A stretch of 64,000 nucleotides of DNA from Thalassobaculum_A sp040219615 (GTDB lineage Bacteria > Pseudomonadota > Alphaproteobacteria > Thalassobaculales > Thalassobaculaceae): positions 181,955 to 245,954 of the forward strand of contig NZ_JAVJSE010000003.1 of NCBI RefSeq assembly GCF_040219615.1. The letters are read 5' to 3'. This document shows positions 1-6,841 of this stretch, in pieces. Under the pieces are notes generated by a model. The model saw only the letters and a list, made by a program, of their open reading frames with translations. It had not been told where the DNA came from and ran no database searches. Each line of letters starts with the position of its first letter. Positions within the stretch are counted from its first letter, which is position 1. The position numbers were made by a program, and so were the translations under genes.

Positions 1-74
1 AGGACGTCGAGGACGGCGAGACCTGCTTCCACTTCCAGATGACGATCCTGGACATCGATCTCGAGGACGTCTGA
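1..74 (+). CDS. C-terminal tail of an unidentified protein (partial)
   Basis: The reading frame is open from the window edge to the TGA at 72-74 and gives a short acidic tail ending LDIDLEDV. The GTG start of the next gene follows two bases later, so the two are probably co-transcribed. The rest of the gene is outside the window and no family can be assigned from 23 residues. Confidence 0.5.
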   Translation, partial: DVEDGETCFHFQMTILDIDLEDV

Positions 75-76
75 GC

Positions 77-985
77 GTGCCGGACCGCGACCCTCGCGCG
101 TTGCTGTCGGAAGAGCAGGCAGCAGCCGCGCAGGGCTCGCCCGAGGCCTATGCGACGGTCCTGAAGGACCGGGTCGCTCGCCGGCCGGTCACCCTCAACC
201 TCGACATCCTCGAGCAGACCCTGGCCGCGAAGCCGTGGGGCGACGCCCTCAGGGAGGTTGCCGGGCCGCTGCTGGTGAACACAGCCGCCCGGCCGGAACT
301 CCTGATTTTCGTGAACACCTTCCCGCGGGTGCCGACGGCCGCCGCCGAGACCGTCCTGGTCGAGGAGCTGGGCCTGCGCCGCGGCAGCCTGCACGCCGTC
401 AACGGCGGCTTCGACAATGCCTTCGACCGGCTGACCGCCCTGCGCGAGCTGAAGCCGCGATCCCTGGTCCGCGGGCACGTCACCGCCACGGTCCGGGTCC
501 GTGCGACGGTCGCCCTGCTGGGCATCCGGCCGATCGTCCTGGTCCGCGACATCTTCGACACGATCGCCTGCCACGCCGACGACCGCGGCGACGAGCCGGT
601 GGCCCCGGGCTATCGCTTCGCCGCCCTGGACCCGGCGACGCGCCGCCGGGTCCGGGTGCTGCGCATGGCCGCCCAGCTGGTGGACTTCTTCGCGTCCTGG
701 CACGCCGAGCAGGCGATCGGGCGTTGCGTCGTCAGGCGCTGGGAGGATGTCCGGCTGGACTGGCCGGGCTTCGTCGCCGACCGTCTCGCCGAGCATGGTC
801 GACCCGCCGACCGGGCGGCGATCGCCGCCCGCATCGCCGCCCTGCCGGCCGACAAGCATTCCGGCACCGTCGGGCGGGGCGAGATCCTGTCGGCCGACGA
901 CAGGGCGCTGGTCCGTACCCTGTACCTGCAATACCCGTCGGTCGACTTCCGCCCGATCGACCCCGGGGCCGTGGCCCCTGATTAG
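77..985 (+). CDS. Sulfotransferase-like protein
   Basis: A 302-residue protein of uncertain substrate. The segment FVNTFPRVPTAAAETVLVEE (about residues 77-96) sits where sulfotransferases carry their 5'-phosphosulfate loop. RDIFDTIA further on resembles the 3'-phosphate-binding RD..D element. The C-terminal KHSGTVGRGEILS resembles the K/R-x-G-x-x-G motif with its following LS. These three elements in order suggest a PAPS-dependent sulfotransferase fold, though the first loop lacks the usual PKSGTT core. The start is GTG, two bases after the stop of the preceding gene, which suggests translational coupling. Function is inferred; a degenerate, inactive family member is possible. Confidence 0.6.
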   Translation: MPDRDPRALLSEEQAAAAQGSPEAYATVLKDRVARRPVTLNLDILEQTLAAKPWGDALREVAGPLLVNTAARPELLIFVNTFPRVPTAAAETVLVEELGLRRGSLHAVNGGFDNAFDRLTALRELKPRSLVRGHVTATVRVRATVALLGIRPIVLVRDIFDTIACHADDRGDEPVAPGYRFAALDPATRRRVRVLRMAAQLVDFFASWHAEQAIGRCVVRRWEDVRLDWPGFVADRLAEHGRPADRAAIAARIAALPADKHSGTVGRGEILSADDRALVRTLYLQYPSVDFRPIDPGAVAPD

Positions 986-1120
986 CGGACCGCTGCTGAC
1001 GACGGCCTGTCAGCAACCGGGACCTGCCGGCCCGCGACCGCAAGCGCCGGAGTGCATCCGAGCCCGCGACCGCCTATGTATGCCTCTCGCGACGGAGGCA
1101 TCGGCAGAGAGGACGAGGAC

Positions 1121-1924
1121 GTGGCACCCCAGGCAGCAGCATCCATCCGCGTCGGGATCGGCGGCTGGACCTTCGAGCCGTGGCGCGGGCCGTTCTACCC
1201 GGCCGGCCTGCCGCACCGGCGCGAGCTCGAATACGCCAGCGGCCGGCTGACCAGCATCGAGATCAACGGCACCTTCTACGGCTCGCAGAAGCCGGAGAGC
1301 TTCGCCAAGTGGCACGACGAGACGCCCGACGGCTTCGTGTTCGCGCTGAAGGGCCCGCGCTACGCCACCAACCGCAAGGTGCTGGCGGAGGGCGGCGCCT
1401 CGGTCGAGCGCTTCGTCACCGGCGGCCTGCTCGAGCTGAAGGACAAGCTCGGCCCGATCAACTGGCAGCTGGCGGCCACCAAGCAGTTCGACCCGACGGA
1501 TTTCGAGGGCTTCCTGAAGCTGCTGCCGGCCAGCCACGAGGGCCGGCGCCTGCGGCACGCCGTCGAGGTCCGGCACGACAGCTTCCGGGTCCCCGAGCTG
1601 GTCGACATGGCGCGCGCCTACGGGGTCGCCGTCGTGGTGGCCGGCGACTCCAAGTACCCGCAGATCGCCGACCCGACCGCCGACTTCGTCTATGCCCGGA
1701 TCATGGGAACCGTGGAGGACCAGGAGCTGGGCTATTCGCCCAGCGCCCTCGACGCCTGGGCCGGGCGCGCCAGGGCCTGGGCCGCCGGCGGCCTCGCCGA
1801 CGGCCTGGAGACGGTCGGCGGCGCGCCCGACAAGGCCCCGCGCGACGTCTATCTGTACGTCATCGGCGCCGGGAAGGTGCGCAACCCGGCGGCGGCGCAG
1901 GCGCTGATCGAGAGGCTCGGCTAG
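1121..1924 (+). CDS. DUF72 (YecE-like) family protein
   Basis: A 267-residue TIM-barrel family protein of unknown biochemical role. The N-terminal VGIGGWTFEPWRGPFYP, then the IEINGTFYGSQKPESFAKW segment and the GFVFALKGPRY segment, are the hallmark blocks of DUF72/YecE. A longer frame opens upstream at 1052, but the GTG at 1121 is preferred: it is preceded by AGAGGACGAGG, which is a good ribosome-binding site, and it begins just before the conserved domain. The stop is two bases before the next gene's ATG, so it forms a unit with the following genes. DUF72 genes often sit near DNA-repair genes, as here, but no role is established. Confidence 0.85.
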   Translation: MAPQAAASIRVGIGGWTFEPWRGPFYPAGLPHRRELEYASGRLTSIEINGTFYGSQKPESFAKWHDETPDGFVFALKGPRYATNRKVLAEGGASVERFVTGGLLELKDKLGPINWQLAATKQFDPTDFEGFLKLLPASHEGRRLRHAVEVRHDSFRVPELVDMARAYGVAVVVAGDSKYPQIADPTADFVYARIMGTVEDQELGYSPSALDAWAGRARAWAAGGLADGLETVGGAPDKAPRDVYLYVIGAGKVRNPAAAQALIERLG

Positions 1925-1926
1925 CC

Positions 1927-2559
1927 ATGCCGACGCGGCCGGGCCCGCTGCAGAACCGCGTCACGCCGTTCGGTGAGGTCGTCGCGGTCCCGGAGCGCGG
2001 CACCTTCACCGGCAACCGCGGCATCATCCACGACCCGGCGACCCGCACCCTGCTGACCCGACGCTGGGCCACCAAGGCCTGGATCACCTGCCTGTGCGAG
2101 TTCCGCGGCATGCGCCGCGAGGTCATGGCGCGGCGCAGCTGGACCGAGCTGTTCTTCCTGGACGAGGCGACCGCGCTGGCCGCCGGGCACCGGCCCTGCT
2201 TCTTCTGTCGACGCGCCGACGCCAGGGCGTTCCAGGCGGCCTGGGCGGCCGGCAAGGGAACCGGCCTGCCACGGGCCCCGGAGATGGACGCGGTCCTGCA
2301 CGGCGAGCGGCTGAAATGGCGGACCCGGCGCCTGCATCCCCTGCCCCGGCCGGTACCCGAGCTTCCGGACGGCACCATGGTCGCCGCCGGCGGCGATGCC
2401 TATCTGGTCCGGCGGGGGCGGCCGTGGCGATGGAGCTTCGCCGGCTACCGGCCGGGCGGCCCGGAAGGTGGCTTCGACGCGCTGGTCACCCCGCCGTCGA
2501 CGGTAGCGGCCCTGGCCGCCGGCTACCGGCCGGTCCTGCATCCGAGCGTGATGGGCTGA
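1927..2559 (+). CDS. Conserved protein with an Ada-like four-cysteine motif
   Basis: A 210-residue protein, not assigned to a named family here. It has four cysteines in two pairs: C55/C57 (WITCLCEFRG) and C91/C94 (AAGHRPCFFCRRADARAF). The second pair and its surroundings closely resemble the AAGFRPCKRC zinc-site segment of the Ada N-terminal domain, which repairs methylphosphotriesters, though the first pair is C-x-C rather than C-x3-C. The next gene, three bases away, is alkB, another alkylation-damage gene. The rest of the protein is basic and aromatic (YLVRRGRPWRWSFAGY) with no recognisable methyltransferase or helix-turn-helix domain. A zinc-binding role is likely and a role in alkylation damage is an inference from motif plus context. 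Confidence 0.7.
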   Translation: MPTRPGPLQNRVTPFGEVVAVPERGTFTGNRGIIHDPATRTLLTRRWATKAWITCLCEFRGMRREVMARRSWTELFFLDEATALAAGHRPCFFCRRADARAFQAAWAAGKGTGLPRAPEMDAVLHGERLKWRTRRLHPLPRPVPELPDGTMVAAGGDAYLVRRGRPWRWSFAGYRPGGPEGGFDALVTPPSTVAALAAGYRPVLHPSVMG

Positions 2560-2562
2560 GCC

Positions 2563-3213
2563 ATGGACGACCTGTTCGGCGACACCGATCCGACCCTGCC
2601 GGAGCGCGACGAACTGGCCCCGGGCGCGGTGCTGCTGCGCGGCCGGGCGCTGGCGGCCCAGGCCGAGCTGCTGCGAGCGGTCGCGGCGGTCGCCGAGGCG
2701 GCGCCGTTCCGCCACATGGTCACGCCCGGTGGATTCCGGATGTCGGCGGCCATGACCAACTGCGGCAGCGCCGGCTGGGTAACCGACCGCAAGGGCTACC
2801 GCTACGCCCCCGCCGACCCCGAGAGCGGCCGGCCCTGGCCGGCGATCCCGGCGGTGTTCCTGCGGCTGGCGGCAGACGCGGCGGCCGAGGCCGGCTATCC
2901 GGGCTTCCTGCCCGACGCCTGCCTGGTGAACCGCTACGCGCCGGGGGCCAAGCTCTCGCTGCACCAGGACAGGGACGAGGCCGACTACGACCACCCGATC
3001 GTCTCGGTCTCGCTCGGCCTGCCGGCGACCTTCCAGTTCGGCGGGCCGAAGCGCGCCGACCCGGTGCGGCGGATCCGCCTGGAGCACGGCGACGTGGTGG
3101 CCTGGGGCGGCCCGTCCCGGCTGTTCCATCACGGGGTGCTGACCCTCAAGGACGGCGACCATCCGGCGACCGGTCGGGCGCGGATCAACCTGACGCTGCG
3201 GAAGGCGCTGTGA
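2563..3213 (+). CDS. alkB: AlkB-type Fe(II)/2-oxoglutarate dioxygenase, alkylated DNA repair
   Basis: Oxidative demethylase that removes methyl groups from damaged bases (1-methyladenine, 3-methylcytosine in the E. coli enzyme). At 216 residues it has the expected length. The iron triad is visible as H134-x-D136 (SLHQDRDEADYDHP) and H190 (LFHHGV). The 2-oxoglutarate arginines are in the C-terminal RINLTLRK (R207, R213). The upstream MSAAMTNCGSAGW stretch matches the substrate-lid region. It overlaps the next gene by four bases and follows the Cys4 protein gene by three, so it belongs to a small repair operon. No Ada-box or other regulatory site was recognised. Confidence 0.95.
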   Translation: MDDLFGDTDPTLPERDELAPGAVLLRGRALAAQAELLRAVAAVAEAAPFRHMVTPGGFRMSAAMTNCGSAGWVTDRKGYRYAPADPESGRPWPAIPAVFLRLAADAAAEAGYPGFLPDACLVNRYAPGAKLSLHQDRDEADYDHPIVSVSLGLPATFQFGGPKRADPVRRIRLEHGDVVAWGGPSRLFHHGVLTLKDGDHPATGRARINLTLRKAL

Positions 3214-3596
3214 GCGTGCGCATCGTCCGTCTCGGCACGCCGCGGCTTCCCGGCGAGGGGCTGCGGATCGGCACCGTGCGCCGCCTGCCCCGCGCTGTCC
3301 GCAAGGAGCGCTACGCCGCCGACGACTGGTTCGACGTCTGGTATCCCGAGCTGTCGCCGAGCGCGGCCCTGGTGGCGCAGGCGCGAGCGGCGGCGACCGA
3401 GGCCGAGTGGGACGCCTTCGTGCGCGCCTTCCGCCGGGAGATGGACGCCCCGGCGCCGCGCCGCACCCTCGACCTGCTGGCCGCGCTGTCGCACGGCGCC
3501 GATTTCTCGGTCGGCTGCTACTGCGAGGACGAGGCGCGCTGCCACCGCTCGGTGCTGCGCGCGCTGCTTGACGAGCGCGGGGCGAAGCTCGGCTGA
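3210..3596 (+). CDS. DUF488 family protein
   Basis: A 128-residue protein. The pattern RIGTVRRLPR, then DDWFDVWYPELSPSA, and near the end VGCYCEDEARCHRSVLRALL is typical of DUF488, where a C-Y-C ... C-H-R block closes the domain. The GTG at 3210 overlaps the alkB stop as GTGA, arguing for translational coupling and for this start over the GTG at 3216. The biochemical function of DUF488 is unknown; the conserved cysteines and the alkB linkage suggest a role in nucleic acid repair or stress, which is inference only. Confidence 0.85.
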   Translation: MSVRIVRLGTPRLPGEGLRIGTVRRLPRAVRKERYAADDWFDVWYPELSPSAALVAQARAAATEAEWDAFVRAFRREMDAPAPRRTLDLLAALSHGADFSVGCYCEDEARCHRSVLRALLDERGAKLG

Positions 3597-3624
3597 CCGC
3601 CACCGGACAGCCGTCGCCCGGCCC

Positions 3625-3653
3625 TTGAAACCTCATCCCAATAATGGGATATA
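3625..3653 (+). promoter_or_regulatory. Promoter and autoregulatory operator of the higBA-type pair
   Basis: TTGAAA at 3625-3630 and GATATA at 3648-3653 are spaced by 17 bases, a good sigma70-like promoter. Between and overlapping them lies a perfect inverted repeat, ATCCCA-ATAA-TGGGAT (3635-3650). A repressor there would block RNA polymerase directly, as expected for an antitoxin-regulated operon. Transcription would begin near 3660, almost at the toxin ATG at 3659, so the mRNA may be nearly leaderless. Confidence 0.6.
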
Positions 3654-3658
3654 CGGGT

Positions 3659-4042
3659 ATGGCTCGGGCCCTGGCGAAGGGCGAACGGCCCCTCGACTGG
3701 GTGGGATCGGCGAAGAAGGACTTCCTGGCATTCCCCGAGCCGGTGAAGGACCAGATGGGCAATGCACTGGGCTTGGCGCAGTTCGGCGGCAGGCACCCTT
3801 CCGCCAAGCCCTGGAAAGGCCAGGGATCTGGCGTCTTCGAACTGGTCGAGGACCACGACGGCGACACCTACCGCGCGGTCTACACGGTGCGCTTTGAGAA
3901 GGTCGTGTACGTTCTGCACGCCTTCCAGAAGAAGTCACCGAGGGGCATCAGAATGCCGCAGTACGATATCGAGTTGATCGCGAGACGGCTCAAGGCGGCA
4001 CAGCAGGACTACGAGGACCGATTTGGCAAAACGAAGCGCTAG
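3659..4042 (+). CDS. higB: HigB/RelE-superfamily toxin (Gp49-like)
   Basis: A 127-residue mRNA-interferase-type toxin of the phage-derived Gp49 branch. Diagnostic stretches are KDFLAFPEPVKDQMGNAL, then GVFELVEDHDGDTYRAVYTV, and VVYVLHAFQKKSPRGIRMP before a C-terminal helix. Proteins of this family cut translated mRNA on the ribosome. An in-frame ATG at 3644 lies inside the operator palindrome, so the ATG at 3659 (MARALAKG) is the likelier start. The antitoxin frame begins 20 bases before this gene ends, in the toxin-first order characteristic of HigBA. The gene sits at the edge of a region with other signs of rearrangement. Confidence 0.85.
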   Translation: MARALAKGERPLDWVGSAKKDFLAFPEPVKDQMGNALGLAQFGGRHPSAKPWKGQGSGVFELVEDHDGDTYRAVYTVRFEKVVYVLHAFQKKSPRGIRMPQYDIELIARRLKAAQQDYEDRFGKTKR

Positions 4043-4379
4043 CACGATCCACGAGGCGGACGAGACGATCACCCGCGGGACCGGCAACGTGTTCGCGGAC
4101 CTGGGCTATCCCGACGCCGAGGAGCGGCAGACCAAGCTGCGCCTGGCCCATGCCATCAACGACGTGATCTCCCGCCGGCGCCTGACCCAGGCGGCCGCCG
4201 CCGAGCGGCTCGGCGTCAACCAGCCCAAGGTGTCGGCGCTGGCGAACTACAAGCTCGATGGCTTCTCCGTAGAGCGATTGATGACCTTCCTGACGGCGCT
4301 CGACCAGGACGTGGAGATCGTGATCCGGAAGAAGCCGCGGTCGCGGGCGGCCGGACGGATCTCGGTGGTCGCGGCGTGA
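4023..4379 (+). CDS. higA: HigA-type antitoxin, XRE-family HTH
   Basis: A 118-residue protein whose centre (RLAHAINDVISRRRLTQAAAAERLGVNQPKVSALANYKLDGFSVERLM) is a clear Cro/C1-type helix-turn-helix; positions are about residues 40-88. It begins with a TTG codon inside the toxin gene, giving a 20-base overlap that couples synthesis of the two proteins. The N-terminal ITRGTGNVFADLGYPDAEE segment is the toxin-binding portion in this antitoxin type. It should bind the toxin and repress the promoter through the 3635-3650 palindrome. The final residues are basic and unremarkable. Confidence 0.85.
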   Translation: MAKRSASTIHEADETITRGTGNVFADLGYPDAEERQTKLRLAHAINDVISRRRLTQAAAAERLGVNQPKVSALANYKLDGFSVERLMTFLTALDQDVEIVIRKKPRSRAAGRISVVAA

Positions 4380-4386
4380 CGCCCCC

Positions 4387-4920
4387 TCACTCCCACTCGA
4401 TCGTCCCCGGCGGCTTGCTGGTGACGTCGTAGGTCACCCGGTTGATGCCGCGCACTTCGTTGGTGATGCGGGTCGCCACCCGGCGCAGGAAGGCGTGCTC
4501 GAACGGGTAGTAGTCGGCGGTCATGCCGTCGGTCGAGGTCACGGCGCGCAGCGCGCAGGCGTAGTCGTAGCTGCGGTCGTCGCCCTTCACGCCGACCGTG
4601 CGCACCGACAGCAGCACCGTCAAGGCCTGCCAGATCTCGTCGTTCAGCCCGGCCTTGCGCAGGATCTCCAGCTTGTCGCGGGTGATCGCCCCCGGCACCC
4701 GGATCGCCAGCCCCGGCCCCGGGAACGGGTGGCGGCCGAGCGCCCGCACCTCGTCCTTGAACAGCTCGCGCAGCGGCTCGACCAGCTTCAGGTTCATGCG
4801 CTCCGGCAGGCCGCCGACATTGTGGTGCGACTTGATGGTCACCGACGGGCGGCCGGTGAACGACACGCTCTCGATCACGTCCGGGTACAGGGTGCCGTCG
4901 GCGCGCGGCTCCTGCGCCAC
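4387..4920 (-). pseudogene. Decayed second copy of the guaA 3' half
   Basis: This stretch repeats the last third of guaA at 6842-8389 at high nucleotide identity, from GTLYPDVIESVSFTG to the identical end PPGTIEWE. It lacks the whole glutaminase and ATP-pyrophosphatase core. Relative to the intact gene it has lost two blocks of exactly 33 bases: ELGLPEHLVGR, and DTIYLDEIRKA. Each deletion is bounded in the intact gene by a short direct repeat (8 bp at 7220 and 7253; 10 bp at 7105 and 7138), the signature of slippage or recombination between repeats. Substitutions such as Y to N in AGLND and P to S in LLSVRTVG are also present. Homology may extend, degenerate, to about 4951 (EAGAFVAQ). It has no start and cannot make a GMP synthetase. 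Confidence 0.9.
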
Positions 4921-4953
4921 AAAGGCCCCGGCCTCGGTCTGCTTCGACGCATC

Positions 4954-6579
4954 TCAGCCCGGATGCAGCCCCGGCGCCTCCTGCCCCGTGCGCGTCACGT
5001 AATCCGTATACCCGCCGCCGAACTGATGCACGCCCCCGGGCGTCAGTTCCAGCACCCGGTTCGACAGCGCCGCCAGGAAATGGCGGTCGTGGCTGACGAA
5101 CAGCATGGTGCCCTCGAACTCCGCCAATGCCGCGACCAGCATGTCCTTGGTCGCCATGTCCAGGTGGTTGGTCGGCTCGTCCAGCACCAGGAAGTTCGGC
5201 GGGTCGAACAGCATCATCGCCATCACCAGCCGCGCCTTCTCGCCGCCGGAGAGCACGCGGCAGGTCTTCTCGATATCGTCGCCGGAGAAGCCGAAGCAGC
5301 CGGCGAGCGTGCGCAGCGCGCCCTGCCCCGCCTGCGGAAACGCCGTTTCCAGCGTCTCGAAGATCGTGTCGTCGCCGTCCAGCAGGTCCATGGAGTGCTG
5401 CGCGAAATAGCCCATGCGCACGCTGGCGCCCAGCGCCACGCTGCCCCGGTCCGGCGCGGTCTCGCCCGCCGCCATCTTCAGCAGCGTCGACTTGCCCGCG
5501 CCGTTCGCGCCCAGCACGCACCAGCGTTCCTTGCGCCGCACCTGGAAATCCAGCCCGGCATAGATCGGCTGGCTGCCATAGCCCTTGTGCACGTCCCTGA
5601 AGCTCGCCACGTCGTCGCCGGAGCGCGGGGGCGCGCGGAATTCGAACTGCACGGACTGGCGGCGCCGGGGCGGCTCCACCCGTTCGATCTTGTCCAGCTT
5701 CTTCACCCGGCTCTGCACCTGCGCTGCATGCGAGGCCCGCGCCTTGAAGCGCTCGATGAACTTGATCTCCTTGGCCAGCATCGCCTGCTGGCGCTCGAAC
5801 TGCGCCTGGCGCTGCTTCTCGTTCAGCGCGCGCTGCTGGTCGTAGAAATCGTAGTTGCCCGAATACGTGGTGAGCGTGCCGCCGTCGATCTCCACGATCT
5901 TGCCGACGATTCGGTTCATGAACTCGCGGTCGTGCGAGGTCATCAGCAGCGCGCCGTCATAGGTCTTCAGGAAGGCTTCCAGCCAGATCAGGCTCTCGAG
6001 ATCCAGATGGTTGCTGGGCTCGTCCAGCAGCATGCCGTCAGGCCGCATCAGCAGGATGCGGGCGAGTGCCACGCGCATCTTCCAGCCGCCGGAGAGCAGG
6101 CCGACATCGCCGTCCATGCGCTCCTGGCTGAAGCTCAGTCCGGCCAGCACCTCGCGCGCGCGGGCCTCCAGCGCATAGCCGTCCAGCTCCTGGAACCGCG
6201 TCTGCACCTCGCCATAGCGCTCGACGATCGCGTCCATCTCGCCGGCCCGCTCGGGATCGACCATCGCGGCCTCCAGCGCAGCCATCTCGGCCGACAGCGC
6301 GCTGACCGGCCCGACGCCGTCCATCACCGCGGCGACGGCGCTCAGGCCCGCCATCTCGCCGACATCCTGGCTGAAATAGCCGATGGTCATCCCGGTCTCG
6401 ACCACCACCTGGCCGTCGTCCGGCTTCTCCTCGCCGGCGATCATGCGGAACAGCGTGGTCTTGCCCGCGCCGTTCGGCCCGACCAGCCCCGCCTTCTCCC
6501 CCTTCCGCAGGCCCATCGAGGCGGCGATGAACAGGATCTGATGGCCGTTCTGCTTGACGATGTTGTCGAGACGAATCAT
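4954..6579 (-). CDS. ABC-F family ATPase (YheS/Uup-like)
   Basis: A 541-residue soluble protein with two ABC cassettes and no membrane segments, the hallmark of ABC-F proteins that act on the ribosome. Cassette 1 has Walker A GPNGAGKTT (about residues 34-42), signature LLSGGWKMR and Walker B with DEPSNHLD. Cassette 2 has GANGAGKST, VLSGGEKAR and DEPTNHLD. The charged linker between them (KQRQAQFERQQAMLAKEIKFIERFKARA region) is the P-site tRNA interaction motif. An upstream extension to 6765 exists, but the ATG at 6579 starts directly at MIRLDNIVKQ, the usual family start. The gene lies exactly between intact guaA and the guaA fragment, so it looks inserted. Confidence 0.93.
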   Translation of the reverse strand: MIRLDNIVKQNGHQILFIAASMGLRKGEKAGLVGPNGAGKTTLFRMIAGEEKPDDGQVVVETGMTIGYFSQDVGEMAGLSAVAAVMDGVGPVSALSAEMAALEAAMVDPERAGEMDAIVERYGEVQTRFQELDGYALEARAREVLAGLSFSQERMDGDVGLLSGGWKMRVALARILLMRPDGMLLDEPSNHLDLESLIWLEAFLKTYDGALLMTSHDREFMNRIVGKIVEIDGGTLTTYSGNYDFYDQQRALNEKQRQAQFERQQAMLAKEIKFIERFKARASHAAQVQSRVKKLDKIERVEPPRRRQSVQFEFRAPPRSGDDVASFRDVHKGYGSQPIYAGLDFQVRRKERWCVLGANGAGKSTLLKMAAGETAPDRGSVALGASVRMGYFAQHSMDLLDGDDTIFETLETAFPQAGQGALRTLAGCFGFSGDDIEKTCRVLSGGEKARLVMAMMLFDPPNFLVLDEPTNHLDMATKDMLVAALAEFEGTMLFVSHDRHFLAALSNRVLELTPGGVHQFGGGYTDYVTRTGQEAPGLHPG

Positions 6580-6841
6580 GAGGCCCGTGCTGCAAAAGGA
6601 TGGGTGCCGGGGCGAGGTTATAGACGTCGGGTCGCCCGCGCGTCGTCGCAAATCTCCCGTGCCGGGGCAAAGGCAGGCGCGGTCTGGCGAATGCCTTCGG
6701 CCGGTCTTGAACCGTCGGAAGAAATGGAACACAGCCCCACACGCGTCATCTGGGCCATGCGGCACCGTGTCCAGCCGTGCACCTCCGCGTCGCCGGACTG
6801 GGCCAGCGCTTTTGTGCCGGATGCCTACGGATGGGCCAAAG

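Noticed and set aside
6580..6841. Remnant gene between ABC-F and guaA
   Set aside because: Short frames exist on both strands but none shows a recognisable domain or start context; treated as intergenic.
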